Source: Acinetobacter pseudolwoffii
Lineage (GTDB): Bacteria; Pseudomonadota; Gammaproteobacteria; Pseudomonadales; Moraxellaceae
Reading direction: 5' to 3'
Assembly: GCF_002803605.1 (NCBI RefSeq)
Contig: NZ_PHRG01000005.1
Span: 124,001 to 188,000, forward strand
Length of the DNA: 64,000 bases
Below the pieces are notes generated by a model. The model was not told where the DNA came from and did not search any database. It saw nothing but the letters and a program-made list of their open reading frames with translations. Below, piece after piece: positions 51,643-61,500 of this stretch (positions are counted from its first letter, which is position 1; every line of letters begins with the position of its first letter). Made by a program: the position numbers and the translations under genes.

Positions 51643-54282
51643 GTGCTAGAAGCTTACCGCCAACACGTTGAAGAACGTGCCGCACTCGGAGTCCCACCGA
51701 AGCCACTTGACGATGCCCAAACCGCTGCATTAGTTGAACTACTAGTTAACCCGCCAGCTGGTGAAGAAGCATACTTGGTAGATTTGCTTGAAAACCGTGT
51801 ACCAGCAGGTGTTGACCAAGCTGCATATGTAAAAGCTGCGTTCTTGGCTGCATTGGCAAAAGGCGAAGCAACCTCTCCACTTGTTTCTAAAGAACGTGCG
51901 GTTTACTTGCTAGGTACTATGCTTGGTGGTTATAACGTAGCGCCTTTAGTTGAACTTTTAGACAACGCTGAACTTTCTGAGCTTGCTGCTGAAGCGCTTA
52001 AGAAAACGCTTCTTGTATTTGATGCATTCCACGATGTCGCTGATAAAGCAAAAGCGGGTAATGCAAATGCACAAGCTGTTATGCAGTCTTGGGCTGATGC
52101 TGAATGGTTTACTTCACGTCCAGACGTTCCTGAAGAAATCAAACTGACAGTTTTCAAAGTCACTGGCGAAACCAACACTGATGACTTGTCACCTGCACAA
52201 GATGCTTGGAGCCGCCCGGACATTCCATTGCACGCAAATGCAATGTTGAAAAACGTACGTGACGGAATCAAGCCGGAAGTTCCTGGTGAAGTGGGTCCAT
52301 TAAACCAAATCAAAGAATTGATCGCGAAAGGCAACCAGGTTGCTTACGTAGGTGACGTTGTTGGTACAGGTTCATCTCGTAAATCTGCAACCAACTCTGT
52401 GCTTTGGTTCTTTGGTGATGACATTGCTCATATCCCGAACAAAAAAGACGGTGGTTACTGCCTAGGTTCTAAAATTGCGCCAATTTTCTTCAACACGATG
52501 GAAGATGCGGGTGCATTACCGATCGAGATCGATGTTGGCAACATGAACATGGGCGATGAAATCGTTCTTAAAATCGATCATGCTGCTGCGAAAGTTTCTG
52601 CATCTAAAGACGGTGCTGTAATTGCTGAAGCTGATCTTAAAACACCTGTACTTCTAGACGAAGTTCGTGCTGGCGGTCGTATTAACCTGATCGTTGGTCG
52701 TGGTTTGACCACTAAAGCACGTGAAGCTTTAGGTCTTCCAGTATCTACGTTGTTCCGTACTCCGGTTCAACCTGCTGCAACTGGCAAAGGCTTCACTCAA
52801 GCACAGAAAATGGTTGGTCGCGCTTGTGGTCTTCCTGAAGGTCAAGGCGTACTTCCAGGTACTTACTGTGAACCTAAGATGACCACTGTTGGTTCGCAAG
52901 ATACCACTGGCCCAATGACGCGTGACGAATTGAAAGACTTGGCTTGCCTAGGTTTCTCTGCTGACCTTGTTATGCAGTCTTTCTGTCATACCGCTGCGTA
53001 TCCAAAGCCAGTTGACGTTCAAATGCAACACTCGCTTCCTGATTTCATCATGAACCGTGGTGGTGTGTCTTTACGTCCAGGTGACGGTATTATCCACTCT
53101 TGGTTAAACCGTATGCTTCTTCCGGATACTGTGGGTACTGGTGGTGACTCGCATACTCGTTTCCCAATCGGTATTTCGTTCCCGGCGGGTTCTGGTCTAG
53201 TAGCTTTTGCTGCAGCAACTGGTGTTATGCCACTTGATATGCCTGAATCTGTACTTGTGAAGTTCAAAGGTAAAATGCAGCCTGGTATCACGCTACGTGA
53301 CCTGGTACATGCAATTCCTTACTACGCAATTCAAGCGGGTGACTTAACTGTAGAGAAGAAAGGTAAGAAAAACATCTTCTCTGGTCGTATCCTTGAGATC
53401 GATTTGACAGAAATGGAAACTGACCTGACTGTTGAGCAAGCATTCGAATTGTCTGATGCTTCTGCTGAACGTTCAGCTGCTGGTTGTTCGATCACGCTTT
53501 CTGAAGAGAAAGTTGCTGAATACCTTCGTTCAAACATCACTATGCTTAAGTGGATGATTTCTGAAGGTTATGGCGATGCGCGTACGATGGCTCGTCGTGT
53601 TGAGAACATGGAAAAATGGTTAGCGAATCCATCACTTCTTAAAGCTGATGCGGATGCTGAATACACGAAAGTGTATGAAATCGATCTAGCTGACATTAAA
53701 GAACCTGTTCTTTGCTGCCCGAACGATCCAGATGATGCAAAACTTCTTTCTGACGTTCAAGGCGTGAAAATTGACGAAGTATTCGTTGGTTCTTGTATGA
53801 CAAACATTGGTCACTTCCGTGCGACTGGTAAATTGTTAGAGAAAGTTCCAGGTGGTGCATTGTCAACTCGTTTGTGGATTGCTCCGCCAACGCGTATGGA
53901 CGAACATCAGTTGATGGAAGAAGGTTTCTATAACATTTATGGTAAAGCTGGCGCGCGTACTGAAATGCCAGGTTGTTCATTATGTATGGGTAACCAGGCA
54001 CGTGTAGCTCCGAACACAACTTGTGTATCGACGTCTACACGTAACTTCCCGAACCGTCTAGGTCAGGGTGCTAACGTTTACTTGGCTTCTGCTGAACTTG
54101 CATCTGTTGCTGCTGTATTGGGTAAATTACCAACTCCAGAAGAATACCAACAATATGCAGCTCAAATTGACAGTATGTCAGCTGACATCTATCAATACTT
54201 AAGCTTCGACAAGATGAGCGAATATACTAACGCTGCTGCGAATGTTGATACGAAGAAAATTGCTGCTGCTCAGTTGACTTAA
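51643..54282 (+). CDS. acnB: Aconitate hydratase B
   Basis: An 879-residue aconitase B that interconverts citrate and isocitrate. The N-terminal HEAT-like domain opens MLEAYRQHVEERAALGVPPK; the swivel domain holds VVGTGSSRKSATNSVLWFFG; the cluster-binding cysteines are in FVGSCMTNIGHF and MPGCSLCMGNQARV. Length is near E. coli AcnB (865). The start is GTG with AAGAGG upstream. It has its own promoter region of about 240 bases after the previous terminator. The terminator after it is unusual in overlapping the start region of the OLD nuclease gene. Confidence 0.98.
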   Translation: MLEAYRQHVEERAALGVPPKPLDDAQTAALVELLVNPPAGEEAYLVDLLENRVPAGVDQAAYVKAAFLAALAKGEATSPLVSKERAVYLLGTMLGGYNVAPLVELLDNAELSELAAEALKKTLLVFDAFHDVADKAKAGNANAQAVMQSWADAEWFTSRPDVPEEIKLTVFKVTGETNTDDLSPAQDAWSRPDIPLHANAMLKNVRDGIKPEVPGEVGPLNQIKELIAKGNQVAYVGDVVGTGSSRKSATNSVLWFFGDDIAHIPNKKDGGYCLGSKIAPIFFNTMEDAGALPIEIDVGNMNMGDEIVLKIDHAAAKVSASKDGAVIAEADLKTPVLLDEVRAGGRINLIVGRGLTTKAREALGLPVSTLFRTPVQPAATGKGFTQAQKMVGRACGLPEGQGVLPGTYCEPKMTTVGSQDTTGPMTRDELKDLACLGFSADLVMQSFCHTAAYPKPVDVQMQHSLPDFIMNRGGVSLRPGDGIIHSWLNRMLLPDTVGTGGDSHTRFPIGISFPAGSGLVAFAAATGVMPLDMPESVLVKFKGKMQPGITLRDLVHAIPYYAIQAGDLTVEKKGKKNIFSGRILEIDLTEMETDLTVEQAFELSDASAERSAAGCSITLSEEKVAEYLRSNITMLKWMISEGYGDARTMARRVENMEKWLANPSLLKADADAEYTKVYEIDLADIKEPVLCCPNDPDDAKLLSDVQGVKIDEVFVGSCMTNIGHFRATGKLLEKVPGGALSTRLWIAPPTRMDEHQLMEEGFYNIYGKAGARTEMPGCSLCMGNQARVAPNTTCVSTSTRNFPNRLGQGANVYLASAELASVAAVLGKLPTPEEYQQYAAQIDSMSADIYQYLSFDKMSEYTNAAANVDTKKIAAAQLT

Positions 54283-54312
54283 TTTATTGAAAAATAAATT
54301 AAAGTAGTTTAT

Positions 54313-54339
54313 AAAAGCTCCACTTAGGTGGGGCTTTTT
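54313..54339 (+). terminator. acnB terminator containing the SD of the next gene
   Basis: A stem AGCTCCAC / GTGGGGCT (one G-U pair) with a TTAG loop, extended by A/T pairs and followed by a T run. The right arm and loop contain AGGTGG, the only SD-like sequence before the ATG at 54342, so ribosome access would be limited while the hairpin is folded. Confidence 0.75.
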
Positions 54340-54341
54340 CT

Positions 54342-56027
54342 ATGAAACTAACAAAATTTACGATTAAAAATTTCAGAAGTATTACGGATGGAGGAGAAAT
54401 TAATTTAAAAGATCAGTCCGTCCTAGTTGGTAAAAATAATGAGGGTAAAACTACTGTTTTACTTGCTTTGAAGTTAGCAATGGATACTTTAAAGTTTCAT
54501 GGATTATCTTATAAAAGTTTAGGAAGTGTACGTTTTAAACAGAGAAATAATTATGACTGGTATAGGGACTTTCCAATTTCTCTTCAAAATAAGCCACGCG
54601 CTAAAAATACATTATTTATATTAAATTTTGAGCTAAATGAAGATGAAAGACTAGATTTTTATAAAGTAATAAGAAGTAGAATCAATGGTGATTTATGTAT
54701 ACAGATTTCATTTGATCAAAATAATGTAGGTGAAATTCTTGTACCAAAACGTGGAAGTAGTTCTTTATCTGAAAAATCAGAGAAAATCGCAAAATACATT
54801 GCTGAAAAAATTCAATTTACATATATACCAGCGGTAAGAACTGAACAAGAAGCTTTAGATGTAATTAATGAAATGGTCGAAGAGGAATTAGCAAAATTAG
54901 AAAGTGATGAAGATTTTAAACAAGCATTAGCTGTAATCGAAAATTTACAAAAACCTGTATTAGATAAAGTTGCAAATACTATTAAAGATTCTTTACATAA
55001 ATTTTTGCCAAATATTAAATCAGTACAATTAAGAATCTCTGATTCAGCTAGAAGATATAGATTAAGAAAAGATTATGTTATTGAGGTTGATGATGGTGAT
55101 CAAACCGATATTAAATATAAAGGTGATGGAGTGAAAAGCCTAGCAGCTATCGGTTTGTTGAAAGATAGAAATAGAATTCATAATGGGGCATCTATTATTG
55201 CTATTGAAGAACCAGAATCACATTTACATCCTTCAGCAATGCACAGTTTGAAAGTGGCTGTTGAAGAGCTGTCTATAGTAAACCAGTTAGTTATATCAAC
55301 ACATAATCCAGTGTTTGTTGACAGAGATGAGCTATCTAATAATATTTTAGTATCGAATAATAAAGTAAAATCAGTTAAGAAAATTCAAGAAATTCGTGAT
55401 TGCTTGGGTGTTAGAACTTCTGATAATTTGGAGCATGCACGTAAAGTTATTATTGTTGAAGGTGAATGTGACAGTATTATTATTAAAAAACTTATAACCG
55501 AGAGGAGTCAAAAACTATCAAAAATAATGAAAGATGGTGATTTAATAATTAAATTTTTGGGTGGTGTGAGTAAATTAAATTATGAACTTAAACATTATCA
55601 AGATATGCTTTGCTCATGTTTTGTTATTGTGGATAACGATGAGGCCTCAAAATCAATCATACCAAAACTACTCGATTCTACTGAGTTAAATAATAATTCT
55701 TATAGCTATTTAATGGCGAAGGGAAAAAAAGAAACAGAAATTGAAAATTTATTTAAAATTGAATTTTATTCAAATAAAGTAGATCAGGAATTTGGGATTG
55801 ACCTTAAGAACACCAAATTTAGTAAAGATAATAGTAAGTGGAGTACTGCTTTGAAAAGCGTATTAGAAGCTCAGGGTAAAGTTGTCACAGATTCCATTTT
55901 AACTACACTTAAGAAGCATATAACTGCACAAGTTAGTCAGTATGGTGTATACGAAAATATTTATGATTGTAATCATGAATATATAGATAATCTTATTCTC
56001 CAACTAGAGCGAAAATTTATAAAATGA
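54342..56027 (+). CDS. OLD-family ATP-dependent nuclease (AAA ATPase plus TOPRIM)
   Basis: A 561-residue protein with an ABC-like ATPase and a C-terminal TOPRIM domain. Walker A is GKNNEGKTT (residues 30-38), Walker B SIIAIEEPESHLHPSAM, the H-loop TSTHNPVFVD-like STHNPVFVDRDE, and the TOPRIM motifs are VIIVEGECDS (Glu373) and CFVIVDNDEAS (Asp431, Asp433). OLD proteins are ATP-regulated nucleases linked to phage defence. Base composition is far more AT-rich than in acnB and gltS on either side, and codons favour A/T, which indicates recent acquisition. No UvrD-like partner is adjacent, so this is not a Gabija pair; a solitary class 1-type OLD is more likely. Confidence 0.9.
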   Translation: MKLTKFTIKNFRSITDGGEINLKDQSVLVGKNNEGKTTVLLALKLAMDTLKFHGLSYKSLGSVRFKQRNNYDWYRDFPISLQNKPRAKNTLFILNFELNEDERLDFYKVIRSRINGDLCIQISFDQNNVGEILVPKRGSSSLSEKSEKIAKYIAEKIQFTYIPAVRTEQEALDVINEMVEEELAKLESDEDFKQALAVIENLQKPVLDKVANTIKDSLHKFLPNIKSVQLRISDSARRYRLRKDYVIEVDDGDQTDIKYKGDGVKSLAAIGLLKDRNRIHNGASIIAIEEPESHLHPSAMHSLKVAVEELSIVNQLVISTHNPVFVDRDELSNNILVSNNKVKSVKKIQEIRDCLGVRTSDNLEHARKVIIVEGECDSIIIKKLITERSQKLSKIMKDGDLIIKFLGGVSKLNYELKHYQDMLCSCFVIVDNDEASKSIIPKLLDSTELNNNSYSYLMAKGKKETEIENLFKIEFYSNKVDQEFGIDLKNTKFSKDNSKWSTALKSVLEAQGKVVTDSILTTLKKHITAQVSQYGVYENIYDCNHEYIDNLILQLERKFIK

Positions 56028-56166
56028 AGAAATGCTAAGCCCAGTAAATGATTTTTTAGTTTAAATTGCGATCAATTGGTAAGTAATCATTAACTAGACC
56101 TTACAACTAAACTCAATCATCGTTTAATCTTTACATTGAAAAATGATTTAGCAAGTTGATGTAGTA

Positions 56167-56388
56167 ATGCCCAAACAATCCCGATTTTTATGTATTGGTG
56201 GTTTCCTCAATGGAACGCAAGTTAAAGACCAAGGCGATAACTTTGTCTGTGTCGAAAAGTCTAAAAATGTGACTTACACAAAAAAGGAAATTTTCCATCC
56301 TGACGCTTGGGATCATGACTACTATGTCTGTGAAAGCACCACAGATCAGCAAGCGCGCAACTGGGTTTATGATATTCCATCCCGTTAA
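56167..56388 (+). CDS. Hypothetical protein, 73 aa
   Basis: A 73-residue protein, MPKQSRFLCIGGFLNGTQVK at the start, with a Tyr/Asp-rich C-terminal half (WDHDYYVCESTTDQQARNWV). It has two cysteines and no membrane segment. The SD is poor (only GATG nearby). It resembles small proteins found near mobile or phage-related genes, but I cannot name a family. It lies between the OLD nuclease and gltS and could have come with the former. Confidence 0.55.
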   Translation: MPKQSRFLCIGGFLNGTQVKDQGDNFVCVEKSKNVTYTKKEIFHPDAWDHDYYVCESTTDQQARNWVYDIPSR

Positions 56389-56512
56389 TTGCATCTATTC
56401 AGGCTATAAATTAAACAATTATTAGAAACAATAACTTGCATTACATTTCTGTGGTTGATTTTTCATACCTCTTTCCTAAAACTGTATGAAAATAAAGCCA
56501 ATAGGGAATGTT

Positions 56513-57736
56513 ATGACTTATGAAATAGATGCCTTTGGCACTCTGGTAATTGCTGTTTTTTTTCTTTTTATTGGGCGGTATCTTGTTAGTAAAATTAGCT
56601 TCTTTAGGAACTATAACTTACCTGAACCTGTAATCGGTGGTTTAGTCGCAGCGATTACGGCCTTTATTCTCTATAAATTGTTTAATATCAGTGCCACATT
56701 TGACGCACAAATTCAAACCATCCTGATGCTGATGTTCTTTACTTCTGTTGGCTTAAGTGCAGACTTTTTGAAACTGAAAGAAGGTGGAAAATCGCTCCTG
56801 ACCTTCTTGGTCTGTGTCATTTTATTTGTAGTCGTGCAAAATGCTGTCGGTATGAGTTTAGCCACAGCGCTTGGACTTGATCCACTGATTGGCTTGATTG
56901 TCGGTTCCGTCACCTTAACGGGTGGTCATGGTACCGCCGGTGCCTGGGGCGAGGTTCTGGAAACTCAATATGCGATCCAGGGAGCAGTTGTCCTTGGTAT
57001 GGCAAGTGCTACCTTTGGCTTGATTATTGGTGGACTTGTGGGCGGTCCAGTTGCCAAGTTCCTGATTAAACGCAACCAACTGGCTGAAACAGTAGCGCAA
57101 GAGACTAATGAACAGCAGCTCGAATCGCACATCAACACTGCGCCCTTTGAATATCCAAAGAAAACCCGATTGATTACATCCAGTAATGCCGTGTCGACTT
57201 TGGGGATGTTTGCCCTGTGTATTTTTGTCGCCAATCAGATGACAGACTTCAGTCAGGGAAGATGGTTTGAATTGCCCACTTTTGTATGGGCTTTAGGCAC
57301 AGGTGTGATTGTGCGTAATGTCTTGGAGCATGTGCTGAAAGTCGATATCTTCGACCGTGCAATCGATGTATTTGGCAATGCGTCTTTATCCCTGTATTTA
57401 TCTATGGCTTTACTATCACTACAACTCTGGTTACTGGCCGATTTGGCAGGTCCGCTCATTACCATTTTATTGGCGCAGACAGCGGTATTGATTTTATTTA
57501 CCGCAATTGTGACCTTTAGAATTATGGGCAAAAATTACGATGCAGCAGTATTAGTGGCAGGGCATTGTGGTTTTGGTATGGGGGCAACACCGACAGCGAT
57601 TGCCAATATTCAGGCGGTGACCAATAGCTATGGTCCATCACATAAAGCTTTTTTAATTGTACCGCTGTGTGGTGCATTTTTTATTGATATTGTGAATGCT
57701 GTGGTGATCCAAAGCATCATTGCATTTTTCGGCTAA
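56513..57736 (+). CDS. gltS: Sodium/glutamate symporter
   Basis: A 407-residue ESS-family transporter that imports glutamate with Na+. The inverted repeat of the family is visible as two halves, each with a glycine-rich reentrant loop: GSVTLTGGHGTAGAWGEVLE and GHCGFGMGATPTAIANIQAV. Around ten hydrophobic segments are present. The ATG at 56513 (MTYEIDAFGTLVIAV) has AGGGA seven bases upstream and gives a length near E. coli GltS (401); a start at 56486 would add nine residues. Monocistronic. Confidence 0.95.
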   Translation: MTYEIDAFGTLVIAVFFLFIGRYLVSKISFFRNYNLPEPVIGGLVAAITAFILYKLFNISATFDAQIQTILMLMFFTSVGLSADFLKLKEGGKSLLTFLVCVILFVVVQNAVGMSLATALGLDPLIGLIVGSVTLTGGHGTAGAWGEVLETQYAIQGAVVLGMASATFGLIIGGLVGGPVAKFLIKRNQLAETVAQETNEQQLESHINTAPFEYPKKTRLITSSNAVSTLGMFALCIFVANQMTDFSQGRWFELPTFVWALGTGVIVRNVLEHVLKVDIFDRAIDVFGNASLSLYLSMALLSLQLWLLADLAGPLITILLAQTAVLILFTAIVTFRIMGKNYDAAVLVAGHCGFGMGATPTAIANIQAVTNSYGPSHKAFLIVPLCGAFFIDIVNAVVIQSIIAFFG

Positions 57737-57770
57737 ATGTTAATACGTTTTTAAAATCATACATGCAATA

Positions 57771-57792
57771 AAAAGCCCCATGGTTAGGGGCT
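57771..57792 (-). terminator. Hairpin downstream of the alpha/beta hydrolase gene
   Basis: A stem AGCCCC / GGGGCT with a seven-base loop. Only the minus strand has the T run (TTTTTATT), so it ends transcription of the hydrolase gene, about 97 bases past its stop. Confidence 0.7.
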
Positions 57793-57888
57793 AGTCGTAT
57801 ATAGGTCAAGCCCATATACTGTAAGAGGCTCATCTCAAACTGAGTGTATTAGAACATAGCAGCTTGCAAATAACCATCTAAATCTGAT

Positions 57889-58752
57889 TTAAACCGTCAA
57901 TTGTTGTTCAATCACCGGCCATAAATTCTCATGTGATTTTTTAAACATCAGCATATGGCCAATGGCTTTATGCGCATATCTTTTAGGTTGAAGCTCAATC
58001 ATCTGAGTATCTGCATTGGGGTATAAACGCAGTAAATCTTTTACATTTGCTTCTGTTGCAATTTCATCATCCGATGACCAGATCGAAATAATCGGGCAGG
58101 TGATTTGAGCATGAAAATCTGAGCGTGGCAATATGGTTTTACCCATTGCATTCATGACATAGCCCGGTTTGCTACAGAACTGTGCCCATTCACGCGCCAC
58201 ATCTTTAGGCAGATTTTCGCCCATGCCAATGGCTTGAGTCGGAGCATATCCTTTGCTCATACGGGCCAGTGGGAAAATGAGATTGAACATGACCGGCGCC
58301 AGCAGTTTGGTTTTACCTTTAAGTCCTTTGACATGTCCGGTTGAGCCAGCAACAGCCACCACTTTTGCAACTTTGTCATAATTCGGTACGATCCCCAGAA
58401 GCTGACCACCAGCACTATGCCCCAGCAAAATCACTTTTTCTGCATGAGTACGTGCTAATAAAGCATCAATCGCGGCGGGAATATCCAGTTGACCCCATTG
58501 CACAATGCTGGCTTTGGACTGTTTTAAAGGGCCTGCGAGTGACTCACCAATTCCCCGAAAGTCAAAGACCAGTACCGCATAGCCCTGAGCTTGCAACCAG
58601 ATGCAGAAATGATGATAAAACTGTTGGGTAATACCTGTGGCAGGACAGACCAATACCGGACGTTTTTCAGATTCTGAAGAAGCCGCATAAAAGCGTGCAC
58701 TTAAGTGATAGCCATCCTGGCACTGTAGAGTCAATGTTTCAAATTCAGACAT
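57889..58752 (-). CDS. Alpha/beta hydrolase
   Basis: A 287-residue alpha/beta hydrolase-fold protein of the serine aminopeptidase S33-like group. The nucleophile elbow is ILLGHSAGGQLLG; the oxyanion region is PVLVCPATGITQQFYHHFCI and the following VLVFDFRGIGESLAG; Asp is likely in PIISIWSSDDEIATE and His near KAIGHMLMFKKSHENLW. Substrate unknown. The ATG at 58752 (MSEFETL) fits the family; the frame stays open upstream to 58824 but adds residues unlike the family. It diverges from the small membrane protein gene at 58870. Confidence 0.9.
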   Translation of the reverse strand: MSEFETLTLQCQDGYHLSARFYAASSESEKRPVLVCPATGITQQFYHHFCIWLQAQGYAVLVFDFRGIGESLAGPLKQSKASIVQWGQLDIPAAIDALLARTHAEKVILLGHSAGGQLLGIVPNYDKVAKVVAVAGSTGHVKGLKGKTKLLAPVMFNLIFPLARMSKGYAPTQAIGMGENLPKDVAREWAQFCSKPGYVMNAMGKTILPRSDFHAQITCPIISIWSSDDEIATEANVKDLLRLYPNADTQMIELQPKRYAHKAIGHMLMFKKSHENLWPVIEQQLTV

Positions 58753-58869
58753 ACGATACACTATGATTTTAGCTTCCTGATGAAGCTTTAACTTTATACA
58801 GTTTTTGAAGGGATGCTTGCGCAAAGCATGACTTAAAAGTCAGTAAAATAATAGATATGGAATGAGCTT

Positions 58870-59328
58870 ATGCTATCAATGGAACTTGCACTGGCCGTTA
58901 AAATCGCCATTATTTTTAGTGGAATATTCTTGTGGATTGGGATGTTTACCGGGGTCTGGAAGTATTGGCAGATCCGTCAATCACCACAGTCACGCGCACA
59001 TTATTATGTCGATATTGCCCATCGTAGCAGTCTGCTATATGCACCAGCGACGCTAATTCTGGCAGTTCTGGCATATTATTCCGATTTATCCAGTGCCATG
59101 AATTTGATCTGCGTACTGGTGAATATCGTATTTTTTAGTTTTTCGATTGCAGCTTATATGCTGCATGGTTTCCTGCAAGATACCACCAATCAGTTTAAGC
59201 AACCGCATCAACTGGGTCGGTTTCATCTACCTGGCAGTCTGATGAGCTTGGCAATGCTGGGATTAATTATTGCAGAACTTGGAGGAACGGGGATTTTACT
59301 CTATGGCGCATTTGGTGGGCTATTTTAA
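58870..59328 (+). CDS. Four-helix membrane protein, 152 aa
   Basis: A 152-residue protein with four predicted transmembrane segments: residues about 5-27 (VKIAIIFSGIFLWIGMFTGV), 53-70, 75-96 and 125-148. The loop YYVDIAHRSSLLYAPATLIL has a conserved look. I do not recognise a named family. SD TGGAATGAG lies before the ATG. Possibly related to small integral membrane proteins of unknown role found in Acinetobacter and Psychrobacter; function unknown. Confidence 0.8.
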   Translation: MLSMELALAVKIAIIFSGIFLWIGMFTGVWKYWQIRQSPQSRAHYYVDIAHRSSLLYAPATLILAVLAYYSDLSSAMNLICVLVNIVFFSFSIAAYMLHGFLQDTTNQFKQPHQLGRFHLPGSLMSLAMLGLIIAELGGTGILLYGAFGGLF

Positions 59329-59410
59329 TTATTCTTAAAAGTAATATTTTGGTTTTTTTACCAGATGGATGACTGGCCACATCATCCATCTGGGCTAATT
59401 TAAAATTTGA

Positions 59411-59629
59411 TTATCGGTATTTCTGGTCTATGGCAGCCCATAGGAAGAAAGCAGCTGAGACGATCAGCGCATAACCAAAGTATTCAAGTTTTAAATTACC
59501 TTGAATTAAGCAATGGACGGTTAAAGTCAGCATAAGTGCAAAAGTGGTGCATATAAATGTCACCAGATTGGTGTCGTTGGCTTTAAGAGCGTCAATGAAG
59601 ACTTGCTTGTTGAAATGTAATGATAACAT
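59411..59629 (-). CDS. Small membrane protein, 72 aa
   Basis: A 72-residue protein with two hydrophobic spans (LVTFICTTFALMLTLTVHCL and LEYFGYALIVSAAFFLWAAI). The start at 59629 (MLSLHFNKQ) has AGGG six bases upstream; the two earlier ATGs are too close to the SD. It is convergent with the four-helix protein gene. Unknown function. Confidence 0.72.
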   Translation of the reverse strand: MLSLHFNKQVFIDALKANDTNLVTFICTTFALMLTLTVHCLIQGNLKLEYFGYALIVSAAFFLWAAIDQKYR

Positions 59630-60213
59630 CTCCATCCCTCCCATTTATTTATGTTATTGAAGACTAAAGCAGATTAAGTTAGTCAGAATTGAACATACAG
59701 TTGTACTGTTTAATATCAGCCTTTGCAACCATCGGGCTGCACTTTCAGGGTCAAAATGGCCTTCTTTAGTCGTAAAAATACATAATCAATTGATTAGTAA
59801 AGCATTATATATTCAGATTACACCTCCATATCGTCATGAAAACAATAGCTAGCAATTGTTTGATGTGAGCAGATAGAAAATGCAAATTCTACGCCAAAGA
59901 TATGTAGTGTTAATCAATAGAATGTAAGACTGTGTATAAGTCAGAGGGCAAGATGGTTTAAGTCAGCAACAACAGGTATCTAAAAGCTAAAATTCAAAAA
60001 GTTATTTATATTTATATTAAAAATAGGATCATTCGAGCCTGATTATGAATCACACTTTCTGGAAAAAGCACGAGTAAATAGACACACAGCGATGATTTGA
60101 TATTGTCTGTAAGAAGCAATAAAAGTCCGTTTGGGTAAAACCTGACAATTATTGATCACGCTAAAACCGGATTTTGGGTAAAAATACGATCTTTATCAGA
60201 CAGCCTAGAAAGA
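59630..60213. other. Long AT-rich intergenic region
   Basis: About 580 bases between the small membrane protein gene and brnQ, both on the minus strand. I see no ORF, strong hairpin, tRNA or repeat unit in it. It is the longest non-coding stretch in the window. Confidence 0.5.
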
Positions 60214-61500
60214 TTAGTTTCTAATACGGTCAATCACAGCTGCAATTAGCAATACAATCATGGATGGAATAAACCAGGCCAGATTCTGTTCTGAGAGCGG
60301 CAAATTTTGTAGTACGGCAGGCAACTCAAAACCAGCAACTTTTATTCCATCAAAAATACCGAAGATAAATGCCACTAGCGTCACTGGTGCAATCACATGA
60401 GACGGTTTTTTGAAGAAGCTAGCGCAGAAGCTCAATAAAATCACACTAATTGCAGGTGGATAAATCGCGCTCAATACGGGCACCGAAACGGCAATCAGTT
60501 TGGTTAAACCCAGATTTGAAATAATCAGTGAGAAACCGACCAGAATAAATACAAAAATCTTGTATGGAATTTTAGTCAAACTGGAGAAATATTCGGCACA
60601 GGCGCAGGTCAGGCCAATCGCAGTCACCATACAGGCAATAAAAATCATGCCAGACAGGAAATAAGCACCCATATCACCAAAGGCATGTTGTACATAGGCA
60701 TGCAGGATAATGGCACCATTGGCTGCATTCGGTGCAATTTCGTGGCTACCGAGTCCGAGTTTAAACAGACTTAAATACACCAGTGTTAAACCAATACCGG
60801 AAATAATGCCGGCATTCACCGCATATTTGGTAATCAGTTTTTTATCGGTTACACCACGTGAAGTAATCGCTTTCACAATCACGATCCCGAAAACCAAAGC
60901 ACCTAAAGTGTCCATGGTCAAATAACCATTGACGATGCCTTCAGTCACCGGACTGGTAACGTAATTATTGATCGCTGCCGGTGGATTGCTGGCAGGAATC
61001 ATTACGGCTGCCACACCCAAAATGATCAAAGAAATAATTTTAAGCGGTGACAGGAAATAGCCAACTGTATCCAGAATCTTGTTTGGATATAAAGACACCA
61101 CAGTGACTATAGAAAAATAGATGATGCTGTACATGAGCAGGCTGCTCGATTCATCACCAAAGTAAGAAGAAAAACCAATTTCATAAGAAACGGTTGCAGT
61201 ACGCGGTGTTGCAAATAAAGGGCCAACAGCTAAGTAACACACCACAGTCAGTAAAATACTGGCTGCTTTACCAAGTGGGGAACTGAGTGCCTGAATGGAG
61301 CCTTCAACGCGCGACAACGCAATAATGGTAATTACAGGTAAGCCAACTGCAGTAATAAGGAAACCTAAAGCAGCGAGCCATACATGTTCACCAGCTTGTT
61401 GAGCCACAATCGGGGGGAAGATAATGTTGCCCGCACCAATAAACAGTGCAAAGGTCATAAAACCTAGGGCGACAATATCCCGGGTACGCAGACTTGTCAT
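60214..61500 (-). CDS. brnQ: Branched-chain amino acid transport carrier
   Basis: A 428-residue LIVCS-family transporter for Leu, Ile and Val, driven by Na+ or H+. The signature is IVALGFMTFALFIGAGNIIF and PPIVAQQAGEHVWLAALGFL near the N-terminus, with about 12 hydrophobic segments and GPLFATPRTATVSYEIGFSS in the loop before helix 4. Length is close to E. coli BrnQ (439). It diverges from map and has a purine-rich SD. Monocistronic. Confidence 0.95.
   Translation of the reverse strand: MTSLRTRDIVALGFMTFALFIGAGNIIFPPIVAQQAGEHVWLAALGFLITAVGLPVITIIALSRVEGSIQALSSPLGKAASILLTVVCYLAVGPLFATPRTATVSYEIGFSSYFGDESSSLLMYSIIYFSIVTVVSLYPNKILDTVGYFLSPLKIISLIILGVAAVMIPASNPPAAINNYVTSPVTEGIVNGYLTMDTLGALVFGIVIVKAITSRGVTDKKLITKYAVNAGIISGIGLTLVYLSLFKLGLGSHEIAPNAANGAIILHAYVQHAFGDMGAYFLSGMIFIACMVTAIGLTCACAEYFSSLTKIPYKIFVFILVGFSLIISNLGLTKLIAVSVPVLSAIYPPAISVILLSFCASFFKKPSHVIAPVTLVAFIFGIFDGIKVAGFELPAVLQNLPLSEQNLAWFIPSMIVLLIAAVIDRIRN

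Noticed and set aside
54342-56388. Gabija-type two-gene defence system
   Set aside because: The OLD-type gene is followed by a 73-residue ORF, not a UvrD-like helicase, so the second component is missing.
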